A stretch of DNA of 52,687 nucleotides from Weissella oryzae SG25 (GCF_000691805.2 NZ_DF820495.1:1-52687), one strand, 5' to 3'; numbered from the stretch's first letter, positions 20,578 through 29,631 are shown. Notes: generated by a model not told the origin, from the letters alone. Translations and numbers: made by a program.

Positions 20578-21279
20578 TTAATGTTCAAAATAAAATTCGA
20601 ATCTTGAACCAACGTATTGTGTCCGCACGTACTCAAAAGGTTGATTATTACCATCAAAAGAAACTTGTCGCATGATTAAAACCGGATCGGCTCGCTTTAT
20701 ATCAAGTAATTCGGCCACTCGCTCATTAACTGCCGCCGCCGTCACGGTTTGTTGCGCCCGAGCTACATGAATATTGCGTTCTTGTCCCAAGGTTTCATAC
20801 AAAGAGCTGGTCAACTCTTCACGGGTCAGCCCCTCTACCAAGGCAGCCGGAATTGAGGCAACTTCAAATGCAATTGCTTCATTGTCACCATACCGAACTC
20901 TTTCCATTCTTAATACATCAGCGTTTTCAGCTAAATTTAAATGGGCAACTTCAGAAGCAGAGGCTTTCCCAATATGATAAGTAATTGTCTTTGAACTGGC
21001 TTTTTTACCGGCTACTTTCATCAGTTCTGTAAAAGACATCACACCATTCAAACGGTCTTGTACTTTTTGTTCCGCAACGTAAGTCCCTGAACCCACACGA
21101 CGATCTAAAACACCTTCCTCAACCAATAGCATAATTGCTTGGCGCAAAGTCATCCGTGATACGTCAAATTGTTCCGCTAATTCACGTTCCGCTGGAATCT
21201 TATCACCTGGTGCCCAACGTCCGGCATCAATCGCTTCACGAATCTCATCATGAATCGAAATGTAAATGGGTGCTGCCAT
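20578..21279 (-). CDS. nagR: GntR/HutC family repressor, NagR-like
   Basis: Repressor of amino-sugar use that responds to GlcNAc/GlcN phosphates. The 233-residue protein has an N-terminal winged helix (about residues 5-72: APGDKIPAERELAEQF, VSRMTLRQAI, RRVGSGTYV) and a C-terminal UTRA effector domain (about 90-230). It begins one base after the nagA stop, with AAAGGAGG inside the nagA 3' end, so the two are translationally linked. This context, and a palindrome over the nagA -35 similar to the YvoA/NagR operator, support the name. Confidence 0.88.
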   Translation of the reverse strand: MAAPIYISIHDEIREAIDAGRWAPGDKIPAERELAEQFDVSRMTLRQAIMLLVEEGVLDRRVGSGTYVAEQKVQDRLNGVMSFTELMKVAGKKASSKTITYHIGKASASEVAHLNLAENADVLRMERVRYGDNEAIAFEVASIPAALVEGLTREELTSSLYETLGQERNIHVARAQQTVTAAAVNERVAELLDIKRADPVLIMRQVSFDGNNQPFEYVRTQYVGSRFEFYFEH

Positions 21280-21280
21280 T

Positions 21281-22453
21281 TTAGGCCTCCTTTATTACCA
21301 GGTCCTGCTTTGAAAAATGCCGTCCCATTGAATAGGTCGCCAGTAAACTTAGATTCCCATCAAATACATTCATATCAGCATCTTTACCAATCCGCAAAGT
21401 CCCTTTTTGTGTCAAACCAAACTCAACCGCTTGGTTTACTGCCGCCATTTCTACTGCTTCTTGTATCGAAGCACCTGTAAAGTTAATTATATTTCTAAAG
21501 GCATCATCAAATTCTAACACTGACCCAGCCAAAGTACCATCTTCCAAACGTGCCTGCTTATCTTTCACATAAACCGTCTGGCCACCCAATTCAGATACAC
21601 CATCACCCAGGCCTTTGGCCCGCATTGAATCAGTGATTAAATCAATCCGCTTTGCCGACTTCAACTTATAAGCTAGCTTCACCATATCAGGGGCTACATG
21701 GAACCCATCAACGATTAATTCGGTCCGGATACTATCCTCCAACATTGCATGCCCAGTTACACCAGGATCACGATGTTTCATTGGCCGTTGCGCATTATAC
21801 AAATGAGTAATGTGATTTGCCTTTGAATTGTTCTGTAAAAACTCGCGACTAGCATTTGAATGACCGATTGAACCAATAATATTATGCGCTAATAGGTATT
21901 CTTCAAAGCCCGCCAAATCATCTGCCTCCTCAGGTGCGTAGGTGATTAAGCGCACCCGATTACCAGATAATTCATTCCATTGTGCAACCAAGTCGGCACT
22001 AGGTGCAATAATATATTGTTCTGGTTGTGCTCCTTTATAGTGCGGGCTAACAAAAGGACCCTCCAAATGAACCCCGACAATTGCGGGCTCTTCAGCCGCT
22101 GCTGCGTTAATCGCCCGCATTGCTTGACTGATTGATTCTGTTGATTGCGTCATTGTTGTTGGAAAAACGGTTGTAATTCCTTCAGTAATCTGACTGCGCA
22201 CCATTTTAACTAGGTCGTCTTGATTACCATCCATAGTGTCAAACCCATACGCCCCATGTGTATGTACATCAATAAACCCAGGTACAATTACCTTCCCCGT
22301 TAGGTTAATGACTTCATCCCCCGCAGCTGGCACATAGTCAGCCATGGTACCGATTGCTTCAATTTGTTGATTGAATCGTACGTACCCATCTTTAATTACG
22401 GCTGGATCAGCTTCACCGGTATAGAACGTTGCATGTGTTAAAACCGTTGTCAT
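21281..22453 (-). CDS. nagA: N-acetylglucosamine-6-phosphate deacetylase
   Basis: Removes acetate from GlcNAc-6-P to give GlcN-6-P, entering glycolysis or wall precursor synthesis. Amidohydrolase-fold landmarks: HTHGAYGFD near residue 63, GVHLEGPFVSPHYKGAQ (metal-binding Glu) near residue 126, GSIGHSNAS and THLYNAQRPMKHRDPG (metal-binding His), and the catalytic Asp in LITDSMRAKGLGDG near residue 276. The 390 residues fit the family. AGAGG precedes the ATG. Cotranscribed with nagR. Confidence 0.96.
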   Translation of the reverse strand: MTTVLTHATFYTGEADPAVIKDGYVRFNQQIEAIGTMADYVPAAGDEVINLTGKVIVPGFIDVHTHGAYGFDTMDGNQDDLVKMVRSQITEGITTVFPTTMTQSTESISQAMRAINAAAAEEPAIVGVHLEGPFVSPHYKGAQPEQYIIAPSADLVAQWNELSGNRVRLITYAPEEADDLAGFEEYLLAHNIIGSIGHSNASREFLQNNSKANHITHLYNAQRPMKHRDPGVTGHAMLEDSIRTELIVDGFHVAPDMVKLAYKLKSAKRIDLITDSMRAKGLGDGVSELGGQTVYVKDKQARLEDGTLAGSVLEFDDAFRNIINFTGASIQEAVEMAAVNQAVEFGLTQKGTLRIGKDADMNVFDGNLSLLATYSMGRHFSKQDLVIKEA

Positions 22454-22477
22454 TTCATTTGCCTCTTTTTTAAAGAT

Positions 22478-22508
22478 TTTATACTCTTAATTGTAATGGT
22501 CTAGTCCA
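22478..22508 (-). promoter_or_regulatory. nagA promoter with NagR-like operator
   Basis: On the minus strand a -10 TATAAA (22478-22483) lies 17 nt from GACTAG, which is part of TGGACTAGACCA (22497-22508), a palindrome with one mismatched pair. The NagR/YvoA sites known in Bacillus have the same TGGTCTAGACCA core, so binding here would block the -35. Confidence 0.6.
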
Positions 22509-22540
22509 ATTTTATCAAGTTATCCCACCTAATTCGCATA

Positions 22541-22574
22541 AAAAATAAGTCCTTCTTATTTAAGAAGAACTTAT
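22541..22574 (-). terminator. Terminator after the Nudix gene
   Basis: On the minus strand AAGTTCTTCTT and AAGAAGGACTT (one G-U pair) with a short loop, followed by six T. Confidence 0.85.
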
Positions 22575-22582
22575 CTATACAA

Positions 22583-23146
22583 CTAATTGTTTTTTATTCG
22601 CTCAATAATTTTAGTGTAGATTACTTGCATCTCAGGCTCAGTTGTTTTGGTCAAAAATTCTTCCAAACTCAGCCAAGCAATTCCTGCCGTTTCATCTGCA
22701 TTCAATTTCAGTGAATTACTATCATCAGCTTCAAAAAGGAAAGTAGCATTCAAATGTAAATGAGCCGATACATAACCACGACTCCGATGCCGATGTGCTG
22801 CTACTGTAATCATTTCCAAAGAAATTGGAGTTGTTTGTAATGGTCGAACAGCCACTAAACCACTTTCTTCATAGAGCTCCTTTTTTGCTACTGCTAACAA
22901 ATCTGGATTCCCGTCAGCATGACCGCCCAGCCAACCCCAACTTTGATAAATTTTATGAAAAACGGCTAGCACATGATCGTGCGCTTGATTTAAAACAAAG
23001 GCACTGGCTGTAAAATGAGCCAAGCTATTCCGTGTCAAACTCTGTTTATCTTGCGCTGCTTTTAGAAAAAATGGGTAATCAGCCTGCTCTTGTTCTGATT
23101 GTGGCTGATAATTCACCAATAAGCTCTGCAAGTCATCATTTGTCAT
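22583..23146 (-). CDS. Nudix hydrolase
   Basis: Cleaves nucleoside-diphosphate-linked or other diphosphate substrates; the substrate is not clear. The Nudix box lies in GGHADGNPDLLAVAKKEL followed by YEESGL, near residues 80-104. The REUxEE core is present as KELYEE, but the first conserved Glu of the box falls on Pro in the strict alignment. The start chosen is ATG 23146 (187 aa, MTNDDLQ) with GGGGTGG six bases upstream; a longer reading from 23206 overlaps the preceding ABC gene and lacks a good site. It lies 37 nt after the ABC gene and may share its transcript. Confidence 0.88.
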   Translation of the reverse strand: MTNDDLQSLLVNYQPQSEQEQADYPFFLKAAQDKQSLTRNSLAHFTASAFVLNQAHDHVLAVFHKIYQSWGWLGGHADGNPDLLAVAKKELYEESGLVAVRPLQTTPISLEMITVAAHRHRSRGYVSAHLHLNATFLFEADDSNSLKLNADETAGIAWLSLEEFLTKTTEPEMQVIYTKIIERIKNN

Positions 23147-23183
23147 CAAAATCCACCCCTTTATTTGCCTATATTCTAAGGTT

Positions 23184-25139
23184 TTAGTCGGCTGAAAGTG
23201 CATCAATAGGATTCAACTTGGCTGCCCGTCGTGCTGGCAAAAGTGCCGCAACATAGGCAATTACAATCGCTAGTATTAACGTTGTAATAATATTAGTTAG
23301 TGAAAGCTGAATCATATCAAACTTAGCAATTTTGTACAAAACATTATTCAAAATTGCACCCAAACCAAAGGCCAAAATCAAAGCCAAAATATATGAGAAG
23401 AAGCCAATCAAAAGTGACTCAGCTGTAAATAGACGTCGCACATCCTTCTTGCTTTCGCCAAGGGCACGTAGGATACCAATTTCTTTAGTTCGTTCTGAAA
23501 CTGACATAAACATAGTTACGATAATCATCAAAGCTGAAACAACCAATGAGATTCCAGCAATTGCTGCAAGAACGGTCGTTGCTAGTGTCACAATCGTGTT
23601 AATTGTTCCTAAGATATCACCAATCGTAATTGCATTAAATTGTCGCTTACCATCCTGTTTGATTGCATTAATTTTCTTTGCAACACTATCAACATTCTTA
23701 GCATCATTAACCTTAACGGTCACCATTGCTGCATCTGTACTTGCACCAACGGACTTATTAGCTGCTTGGACCGTTTGATAGGTCGTCAAATTAGTAACTT
23801 GGTTGTGTCCAAAATCAGCAACCCCTGAGATAGTCAATTCACGTGATACAGGCACTGGAGTACCGTCAGCTTTAGCAGCGACCCAGGTAACTGTAACCTT
23901 TTTACCAACAATTGACTTCCAATCCTTGCTTGAATACTGCTTAGCCACAGTATTTTTATCAACAACCATTTCATCTTTACCAGGTTTAGTTCCAGCCTTA
24001 ATGATTTTAGTTTGATATGAGGCTGACCAAGTTGACATGTTATTCAAAGCATAGGTCGTTGTTCCAAGGCGGAACTGACCATTTGCCAAAACATAGCCTG
24101 GTTCAGCTTGCTTTACATGGGTTAGGTCTGCCAACTGCTTAACTTGACTATTCGAAATTGTTAAACTACCTTCACCTTGACCAGGACGTTGGCTATTTGC
24201 ATTTTTACTATAACGTTGAACCGTTACCGCCGTTGGGTTAGCCAATGAATTAACTTGGTCGGCAATATAGGCTTTAATTCCATTACCTAGTCCAGAGAAG
24301 AGCATTACAGCGAACAAACCAATTGCGGTCCCCAACATAATTAAAGAATTGCGCCAGAAAGTATACCGCAGATGCTTAAATGCATTACTATATGAAGCGC
24401 TAGCCTTTAATGGTCGATCAGCAATTTGCACATTATCGGTTGGTACTGGGTAGGCTGGCTTTAAGCGTTGGTCACCATCAATCTTACCATCGGCTAAATG
24501 CACAATCCTTGTTCCATGATTAGCAACCTCTTGGGAATGCGTAACCGCAATTACCAACTTGCCTTCTTTAGCAATTTCTTCTAATAGGGTCAAAACTTCA
24601 GCTGTGTTTTGTGAATCTAGGGCTCCAGTTGGCTCATCAGCAATAATAATCTTGGGATCAGCTGCGAGTGCACGGGCAATCGCCACACGTTGCTTTTGTC
24701 CACCTGATAGTTGATTTGGATGCTTCTTCATCTGGTCGCCTAGACCGACTCTTTCAAGCAACTCAGTTGCTCGATTGATTCGTTCCTTTTGACTTAGGTT
24801 AGTCATTTCCAGAGAAACCAATACATTATCCAAAACTGTAAGATGACTAATCAAGTTATAGGCTTGATAAATATAACCAATCGTTCCACGACGATACTCA
24901 TCAAGTTGCTTCTCTTTTTTATGATCTAACAAGGTTCCTTCAAAAGTTACCTCACCATCAAATTCACGGTCCAGACCACCAATGATGTTCATCAAAGTGG
25001 ATTTTCCACCACCTGACTCACCCAAAATCGAAACAAACTCACCCAATTCAAATTCTAGGTTAATACCTTTTAAAACTGGGAACTCTTCTTTCCCCAAAAA
25101 ATAAGACTTTTGAATATCTCGTAAAGTCAAAAAAGCCAT
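23184..25139 (-). CDS. ABC exporter, ATPase-permease fusion (MacB type)
   Basis: Membrane exporter or mechanotransmission ABC protein. Residues 1-230 are the ATPase: Walker A GESGGGKST, signature LSGGQKQRVAIARAL, Walker B IIIADEPTGAL, and the switch His in VTHS. A linker leads to a membrane helix near 265-285, an extracellular MacB periplasmic-core-like domain (about 290-490), and three C-terminal helices (about 520-640) with TKEIGILRALG in the coupling loop. The start is ATG 25139 (651 aa), because GGAGG lies between it and an upstream in-frame codon. No separate membrane fusion protein is adjacent. Function could be lipid, peptide or antibiotic export. Confidence 0.9.
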   Translation of the reverse strand: MAFLTLRDIQKSYFLGKEEFPVLKGINLEFELGEFVSILGESGGGKSTLMNIIGGLDREFDGEVTFEGTLLDHKKEKQLDEYRRGTIGYIYQAYNLISHLTVLDNVLVSLEMTNLSQKERINRATELLERVGLGDQMKKHPNQLSGGQKQRVAIARALAADPKIIIADEPTGALDSQNTAEVLTLLEEIAKEGKLVIAVTHSQEVANHGTRIVHLADGKIDGDQRLKPAYPVPTDNVQIADRPLKASASYSNAFKHLRYTFWRNSLIMLGTAIGLFAVMLFSGLGNGIKAYIADQVNSLANPTAVTVQRYSKNANSQRPGQGEGSLTISNSQVKQLADLTHVKQAEPGYVLANGQFRLGTTTYALNNMSTWSASYQTKIIKAGTKPGKDEMVVDKNTVAKQYSSKDWKSIVGKKVTVTWVAAKADGTPVPVSRELTISGVADFGHNQVTNLTTYQTVQAANKSVGASTDAAMVTVKVNDAKNVDSVAKKINAIKQDGKRQFNAITIGDILGTINTIVTLATTVLAAIAGISLVVSALMIIVTMFMSVSERTKEIGILRALGESKKDVRRLFTAESLLIGFFSYILALILAFGLGAILNNVLYKIAKFDMIQLSLTNIITTLILAIVIAYVAALLPARRAAKLNPIDALSAD

Positions 25140-25260
25140 TTCCTGCCTCCAGATCAAACTCGTTTTTTATTTAATATAGCTAATAGCTTGGAGTGATTAT
25201 ACCATTCTGATAAGGCAAAGCAAACAAAAGCTAATAATATTTGTAATTTATCTGAATACT

Positions 25261-25285
25261 AAAAAAGCCACCATTACGGTAGCTA
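25261..25285 (-). terminator. Terminator overlapping the end of the serine-rich gene
   Basis: On the minus strand AGCTACC, loop GTAA and GGTGGCT (one G-U pair) followed by six T. The stem begins at the stop codon region of the upstream gene. Confidence 0.75.
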
Positions 25286-25981
25286 CTTTAACAAGGTTGG
25301 GTCTGCAGTTGATAGTTGTGATAAGTCCATACTATTAGTTAGTTGAGCGCCACTAGTTTGATAATTTGCCAACAATTGTTCAGCACTAATTGTCCCGCCC
25401 ATTACCCAAGTAACAGCACTTAGAGGAATCGGACTACCATCAAGCGTCCCGTTATATTGTGGTGTATAAATCGTAAAGGTCTCATCACCATTATCAATAA
25501 TCTTACGTGTATCATTAATCCAGCCACCAAGACTAGCTGTACCTGCGCCATGCGTCGTCCGAATATAGATAACGCCACCACTTTGTCCCTCAGCAACGGC
25601 AAAAGTTGCGGCTGGATCTGCATTGCCGCCCCAAGCCCACTGAGTTAAAATTGCCAACTGACTCCGCTGCCCTAGCTTCTCAAAAGCCGAATTATTTGAT
25701 GTAGCACTGCTTTTTGAACTACTAGCTTTCACCTGCTGCTCGGCCTTTTTGCTACTGGCTCTAGCACTTGATTCTGATTTAGCCTTAGAACGTTCACTAA
25801 CTTGCTTCTCACTAGCACGTTGCGAGCTGCGCTTAGCAGATGCCGCTTCTCGGCTTTTTTCAGCGGTCTGATGCTGATTAAGCAACACTGCGCTCACGAT
25901 AATTACTAAACCTATCGCTAAGATGCTCAACCAAATAATCAATCGTTTGTGCTTACGTTGCTGATTCTTTTCACTCCGCAT
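25283..25981 (-). CDS. Unknown membrane-anchored Ser/Lys-rich extracellular protein
   Basis: Not recognised. The 232-residue protein starts with a basic stretch (EKNQQRKHKR), a single membrane helix (about residues 16-36, LIIWLSILAIGLVIIVSAVL), then a low-complexity region rich in Ser, Ala, Lys and Arg (about 40-100, with repeats such as SSARASSKKAEQQ) that may span the wall, and a compact C-terminal domain (about 105-232) with WAWGGNADPAATFAVAEGQ and IYIRTTHGAG. There is no lipobox or LPXTG. ATG 25981 is chosen over 26002 because GAGG lies between. Layout fits a membrane-tethered, surface-exposed domain of unknown role. Confidence 0.75.
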   Translation of the reverse strand: MRSEKNQQRKHKRLIIWLSILAIGLVIIVSAVLLNQHQTAEKSREAASAKRSSQRASEKQVSERSKAKSESSARASSKKAEQQVKASSSKSSATSNNSAFEKLGQRSQLAILTQWAWGGNADPAATFAVAEGQSGGVIYIRTTHGAGTASLGGWINDTRKIIDNGDETFTIYTPQYNGTLDGSPIPLSAVTWVMGGTISAEQLLANYQTSGAQLTNSMDLSQLSTADPTLLK

Positions 25982-26062
25982 CAGTCCAACCTCATAATTC
26001 ATTAGTTTAATGGCCTAATTCTAACATATTTAGCGCTATACCTTAGACTCAAATTAAATACA

Positions 26063-26105
26063 AAAAAATCTTCTAAATACTTAATTAAAGTACTTAGAAG
26101 ATTTT
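26063..26105 (-). terminator. Terminator after tRNA-Glu
   Basis: On the minus strand AAAATCTTCTAAGTACTT / AAGTATTTAGAAGATTTT around a short loop, followed by seven T, beginning a few bases after the tRNA 3' end. Confidence 0.88.
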
Positions 26106-26110
26106 AGTCA

Positions 26111-26182
26111 TAGCCCTTAAGAGAATCGAACTCTTGTTGCAGGAATGAAAATCCTGTGTCCTAACCACTAGACGAAAGGGCC
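26111..26182 (-). tRNA. tRNA-Glu (TTC)
   Basis: On the minus strand the acceptor arm is GGCCCTT/AAGGGCT (G-U closing pair), the anticodon stem CAGGA/TCCTG with loop TTTTCAT gives anticodon TTC, and the T arm contains GTTCGATTC. The gene is 72 nt up to the discriminator A; CCA is not encoded. It stands alone with its own promoter and terminator. Confidence 0.95.
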
Positions 26183-26225
26183 ATTAGGTTTTGTGTTAAC
26201 GACTTGCGCCGTAACAACAAAATCT

Positions 26226-26254
26226 ATAATACCAGCTATTTTTAGCCTTGGCAA
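26226..26254 (-). promoter_or_regulatory. tRNA-Glu promoter
   Basis: On the minus strand TTGCCA (26249-26254), a 17-nt spacer and TATTAT (26226-26231), about 45 nt upstream of the tRNA. Confidence 0.7.
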
Positions 26255-26288
26255 GCTTTTTATTGATTTTATTTTAATAAAAGTTTTT

Positions 26289-27086
26289 TTATTCAGCTGC
26301 CGCGTTTTTTTGCATCGTTGCTTGGATAGTTTGCAAGATTAATTCGTTGAAATTACCAGCTTGCATTGCATCCCAACCAGCTGCCGTTGAGCCACCAGGT
26401 GTCATAACTGAATCCGCTAGTTGCGTTGGTGTCATCTGCAAAGTATTTAAGTGTTCAACGGTTCCTAAGATGGTTTGCTTAGCCAAATTTAATGCCGTCT
26501 GACTGGCTAAACCATTCGCTACCCCTGCTTGGGCTAAAGCATCAACAAAGCCAGCTACAAAAGCAGGCCCTGAACCAGCTAAGGCGGAAACTGCCCCAAA
26601 TTGAGCTTCTGGTAATTCCTCAGCTCGGCCTAAAGTCAAGAATAGTCCTGCAATTGCACCACGAGTCTCATCATCAAAAGCCGAACCAAAAGCTAGGGCC
26701 GTATAACCACCGCCAACGGCAACATTAACATTTGGCAAAGTGCGGACAATTAGGGCTTGCTGTCCCAAAGCAGCATGTAACTTATTCAATGGTACACCGC
26801 CCAAAACCGAGGCAATGATAAGACCCGGCTTGTTCGCCAACAGTGGCTTAATCTCAGCAGCAACGCTCTCTAATGCCTCAACTGGTGTTGCTAAGACCAA
26901 CATATCAGCCTTTGCCACCAAATCAGCTGGACTAGCAACTGCTTCTACCCCTTCAAGCTCAGCGGCCACTTTTTGTGCTGACCTTGGTGAATAAACTAAT
27001 TGGCTTAGTTCTTCACCAACTGAACTCCATCCACGCATCATTGCTTGTGCCATGTTTCCCGCACCAATAAAACCAATTGTTAACAT
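26289..27086 (-). CDS. proC: Pyrroline-5-carboxylate reductase
   Basis: Last step of proline synthesis, using NAD(P)H. The N-terminal Rossmann motif is GFIGAGNMAQAMMRGW (residues 5-20); the C-terminal signature is LADSVMTPGGSTAAGWDAM near residues 222-240. 265 residues, normal length. AGGAGG precedes the ATG. It lies 43 nt downstream of rodA and may be read from that operon. No proA or proB is in the window. Confidence 0.95.
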   Translation of the reverse strand: MLTIGFIGAGNMAQAMMRGWSSVGEELSQLVYSPRSAQKVAAELEGVEAVASPADLVAKADMLVLATPVEALESVAAEIKPLLANKPGLIIASVLGGVPLNKLHAALGQQALIVRTLPNVNVAVGGGYTALAFGSAFDDETRGAIAGLFLTLGRAEELPEAQFGAVSALAGSGPAFVAGFVDALAQAGVANGLASQTALNLAKQTILGTVEHLNTLQMTPTQLADSVMTPGGSTAAGWDAMQAGNFNELILQTIQATMQKNAAAE

Positions 27087-27129
27087 GCTAACTCCTCCTG
27101 CTTATTCCCCATTGTTAAATTGTATTTAG

Positions 27130-28323
27130 TTAAGCAAAACCATTTTGGTTTGACAAACTATACGTTCGATGATGATAGCGCATTGACATAATCAGGCCAA
27201 TTCCAATCATATTACCAATTAAAGCTGAACCACCTTGTGAAATAAATGGCAATGGGATTCCCGTCAACGGTACTAACCCGATGTTCATACCAATATTTTC
27301 AAAAATATGGAAGAGTAACATCATAATTACTCCAGCTGCAATGTAGGCATAGTACTGATTTGATGTATCACGTACCACCCGATAAATTTGGTAAAACAAC
27401 AGCATATATAGTAGCAACAATAAAGCTGACCCAATAAAGCCATAATTTTCACCAATTACCGAGAAAATCATATCTGACTCGCGGACCGGCACATTGACAT
27501 GCGATACGTTAAAGCCCGTCCCGTAAACACCACCTGAACCAATTGCTTTCATGGCTTGCCATAATTGATAACCTGAATTTGAGGTGTCAGCACTTGGATT
27601 CATCCAAGCATCCACACGCGCAAATTGATAGGCTTGAAAACCAAGGCCACCAAGAATCCGGCGACCCCAATTTTGCGTAACCAACAAAATCACGACTGTC
27701 CCTAAGACACCGGCTGCACCAAAAATTGGTCCTAAAATCTTCCAAGTGATTCCCGAAACTAAGACCATCCCAGCAGTAATTGCTAAGAAAACCAACATCG
27801 TTCCAAAATCATGTTGCGCCAAAATCAAAATTATCACTGGGAGCACCCAGTAAATAATTTTAAGAAGCAACTTACGGTCTGATTGAACAGTATGCTCTGC
27901 ATACTGAGTATTATGCTTAGCAATTACCCGCGCTAGCATTACAATTAGCGCCGGCTTCATAATTTCGGATGGTTGAAAGGTTAGCGAACCAATCGCAAAC
28001 CACGATTTACCACCAGTTGTAGCGTAATAAGCTCTTGAATAAAAGACTAAGACCGCCAACATTAAAAAGATACCAAAGCCGAAAATATATGGTGCAATTC
28101 GCCAGAGCTGTTCTGAATCAAAACGCATAATTACCAAAATGGCAATAATTCCTAATACATACCAAATCCCCTGCATCGCCACCATCCGCGCAACACTCAC
28201 AACTTGTGAATCATGCGAAGCAGCAACAAACAAGGAGGTTAAACCGATTAAGGCCAACATCATTACGACGAAGATAATCCCCCAATCAATCTCACCTTCT
28301 GCTTTAAAAAAGCGTTTAAACAT
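27130..28323 (-). CDS. rodA: Peptidoglycan glycosyltransferase RodA (SEDS family)
   Basis: SEDS glycan polymerase of the elongation machinery. 397 residues with about ten membrane segments. Typical SEDS features are QPSEIMKPALIVML, the large extracellular loop ending with SDMIFSVIGENYGFIG, and the C-terminal PLTGIPLPFISQGGSALI. Its location after mreB marks it as RodA rather than FtsW. ATG 28323 is chosen, with AAGGTGGGG seven to eight bases upstream; a longer reading from 28341 has no site. It begins 18 nt after the DUF2969 gene. Confidence 0.93.
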   Translation of the reverse strand: MFKRFFKAEGEIDWGIIFVVMMLALIGLTSLFVAASHDSQVVSVARMVAMQGIWYVLGIIAILVIMRFDSEQLWRIAPYIFGFGIFLMLAVLVFYSRAYYATTGGKSWFAIGSLTFQPSEIMKPALIVMLARVIAKHNTQYAEHTVQSDRKLLLKIIYWVLPVIILILAQHDFGTMLVFLAITAGMVLVSGITWKILGPIFGAAGVLGTVVILLVTQNWGRRILGGLGFQAYQFARVDAWMNPSADTSNSGYQLWQAMKAIGSGGVYGTGFNVSHVNVPVRESDMIFSVIGENYGFIGSALLLLLYMLLFYQIYRVVRDTSNQYYAYIAAGVIMMLLFHIFENIGMNIGLVPLTGIPLPFISQGGSALIGNMIGIGLIMSMRYHHRTYSLSNQNGFA

Positions 28324-28341
28324 AATGCCCCACCTTATCAA

Positions 28342-28551
28342 TTAATGGTGCAAGTTGTACTCGGCAATCAGCAAACTAACCGCTTCATCGAAAGACTTAG
28401 CAGTTGCTAGGCGTTTGTCAGCGTACTCTACTTGCAAGGGTGTCTTAGCTTCGTTAATTGTTCCTAAGCGTACCTTATTGACCATTACTTCGCTTAAATC
28501 ATTACTTAACTCGTTGATTTCAACGGCTACTGGTTTATTATTTCTTGCCAT
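28342..28551 (-). CDS. DUF2969 family small protein
   Basis: A 69-residue protein of unknown function, found in lactic acid bacteria between mreB and rodA as here. It starts MARNNKPVAVEINEL and has KSFDEAVSLLIAEYNLHH at the C-terminus; it has no membrane helix. CGGAGG precedes the ATG inside the end of mreB (2-nt gap), so it is coupled to mreB. Role in cell-shape control is suggested only by position. Confidence 0.88.
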   Translation of the reverse strand: MARNNKPVAVEINELSNDLSEVMVNKVRLGTINEAKTPLQVEYADKRLATAKSFDEAVSLLIAEYNLHH

Positions 28552-28553
28552 GA

Positions 28554-29552
28554 TTACCTCCGCTTGCTCTCTTTCATCTGTTTCATATTCTCAAGAAGTT
28601 CGCCGGCACCCCGGGCAACATTATCCAAAGGATGATCAGCAATCATTACTGGAACGCCAAGCTTTCCGGCAATCAAAGTATCAATCCCCTTCAAAAGCGC
28701 ACCACCACCAGTCATCACAATTCCGCGATCAATAATATCTGAGGCTAGTTCTGGTTGAATTTCAGCCAAAACATCGTGTGATGCTTTAATAATTTGCGCT
28801 AAAGTGTCGTGCATTGCTAACTCAATCTCATTTGCATCAAGTTCAATCGAACGTGGCATACCAGTGAAATTATCACGGCCACGAACTTCCATCTTCTGCG
28901 GTTCCTCTTCAGGAATCGCTGTACCAATCTCAATCTTAATTTGTTCAGCCGTCCGTTCACCAACTTGCAACCCATGTTCATTCTTCACATAAGAAGCAAT
29001 ATCATGATTTAGTCGATCACCAGCAACCCGAATTGACCGTGATGAGACAATATCACCAAGTGATAGTACTGCAATATCTGATGTACCACCACCCATATCA
29101 ATCACCATTGAGGCAATTGGTGCAAAAATATCAAGACCGGCACCAATCGCAGCAACTTTTGGCTCATATTCTAGATAAACCTTAGCTGCGCCGGCTTTTT
29201 CAGCGGCCTCCATAATTGCTTTGCGCTCAATTTCGGTAATATTTGTTGGTGCAGCAACCATGATGTTTGGCCGTGATAGCGCACTCTTAACTCCAAGCTT
29301 ACCAATAAAATAATTTAACATTGCCTCAGTCATGTCAAAATCAGAGATAACTCCATCCTTTAATGGACGAACGGCCCGAATATTATCAGGTGTTCGACCA
29401 ACCATTTGATAGGCCTCGGTTCCAACTGCTAAAACTTTTTCCGTCTTTGTATCAACTGCCACCACTGATGGCTCATTTAAAACAACACCTTTATCCTCGA
29501 CGTAAACAAGGACATTTGCCGTTCCTAAATCAATGCCGATTTCCTTGGCCAT
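28554..29552 (-). CDS. mreB: Rod shape-determining protein MreB/Mbl
   Basis: Bacterial actin that guides lateral wall synthesis. 332 residues. Phosphate-1 motif IGIDLGTANVLVYV (residues 5-18), phosphate-2 MVIDMGGGTSDIAVLSLG (near 148-165), and adenosine motif GIVMTGGGALLKGID (near 283-297). It could equally be called Mbl, since paralogues are hard to separate by eye. First gene of the mreB-DUF2969-rodA operon; mreC/mreD are not in the window. Confidence 0.95.
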   Translation of the reverse strand: MAKEIGIDLGTANVLVYVEDKGVVLNEPSVVAVDTKTEKVLAVGTEAYQMVGRTPDNIRAVRPLKDGVISDFDMTEAMLNYFIGKLGVKSALSRPNIMVAAPTNITEIERKAIMEAAEKAGAAKVYLEYEPKVAAIGAGLDIFAPIASMVIDMGGGTSDIAVLSLGDIVSSRSIRVAGDRLNHDIASYVKNEHGLQVGERTAEQIKIEIGTAIPEEEPQKMEVRGRDNFTGMPRSIELDANEIELAMHDTLAQIIKASHDVLAEIQPELASDIIDRGIVMTGGGALLKGIDTLIAGKLGVPVMIADHPLDNVARGAGELLENMKQMKESKRR

Positions 29553-29622
29553 GATCTACTCACCCCTAAATTTATTTAATAACTTCATATCTGGTCACAA
29601 TGCAGAGTGGCCGCTATTTTCA

Positions 29623-29631
29623 ATTATAGCA
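29623..29631 (-). promoter_or_regulatory. mreB promoter (extended -10)
   Basis: On the minus strand TGCTATAAT, an extended -10, lies about 70 nt upstream of mreB. The best -35 is TTAAAA at 16 nt. Confidence 0.55.
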
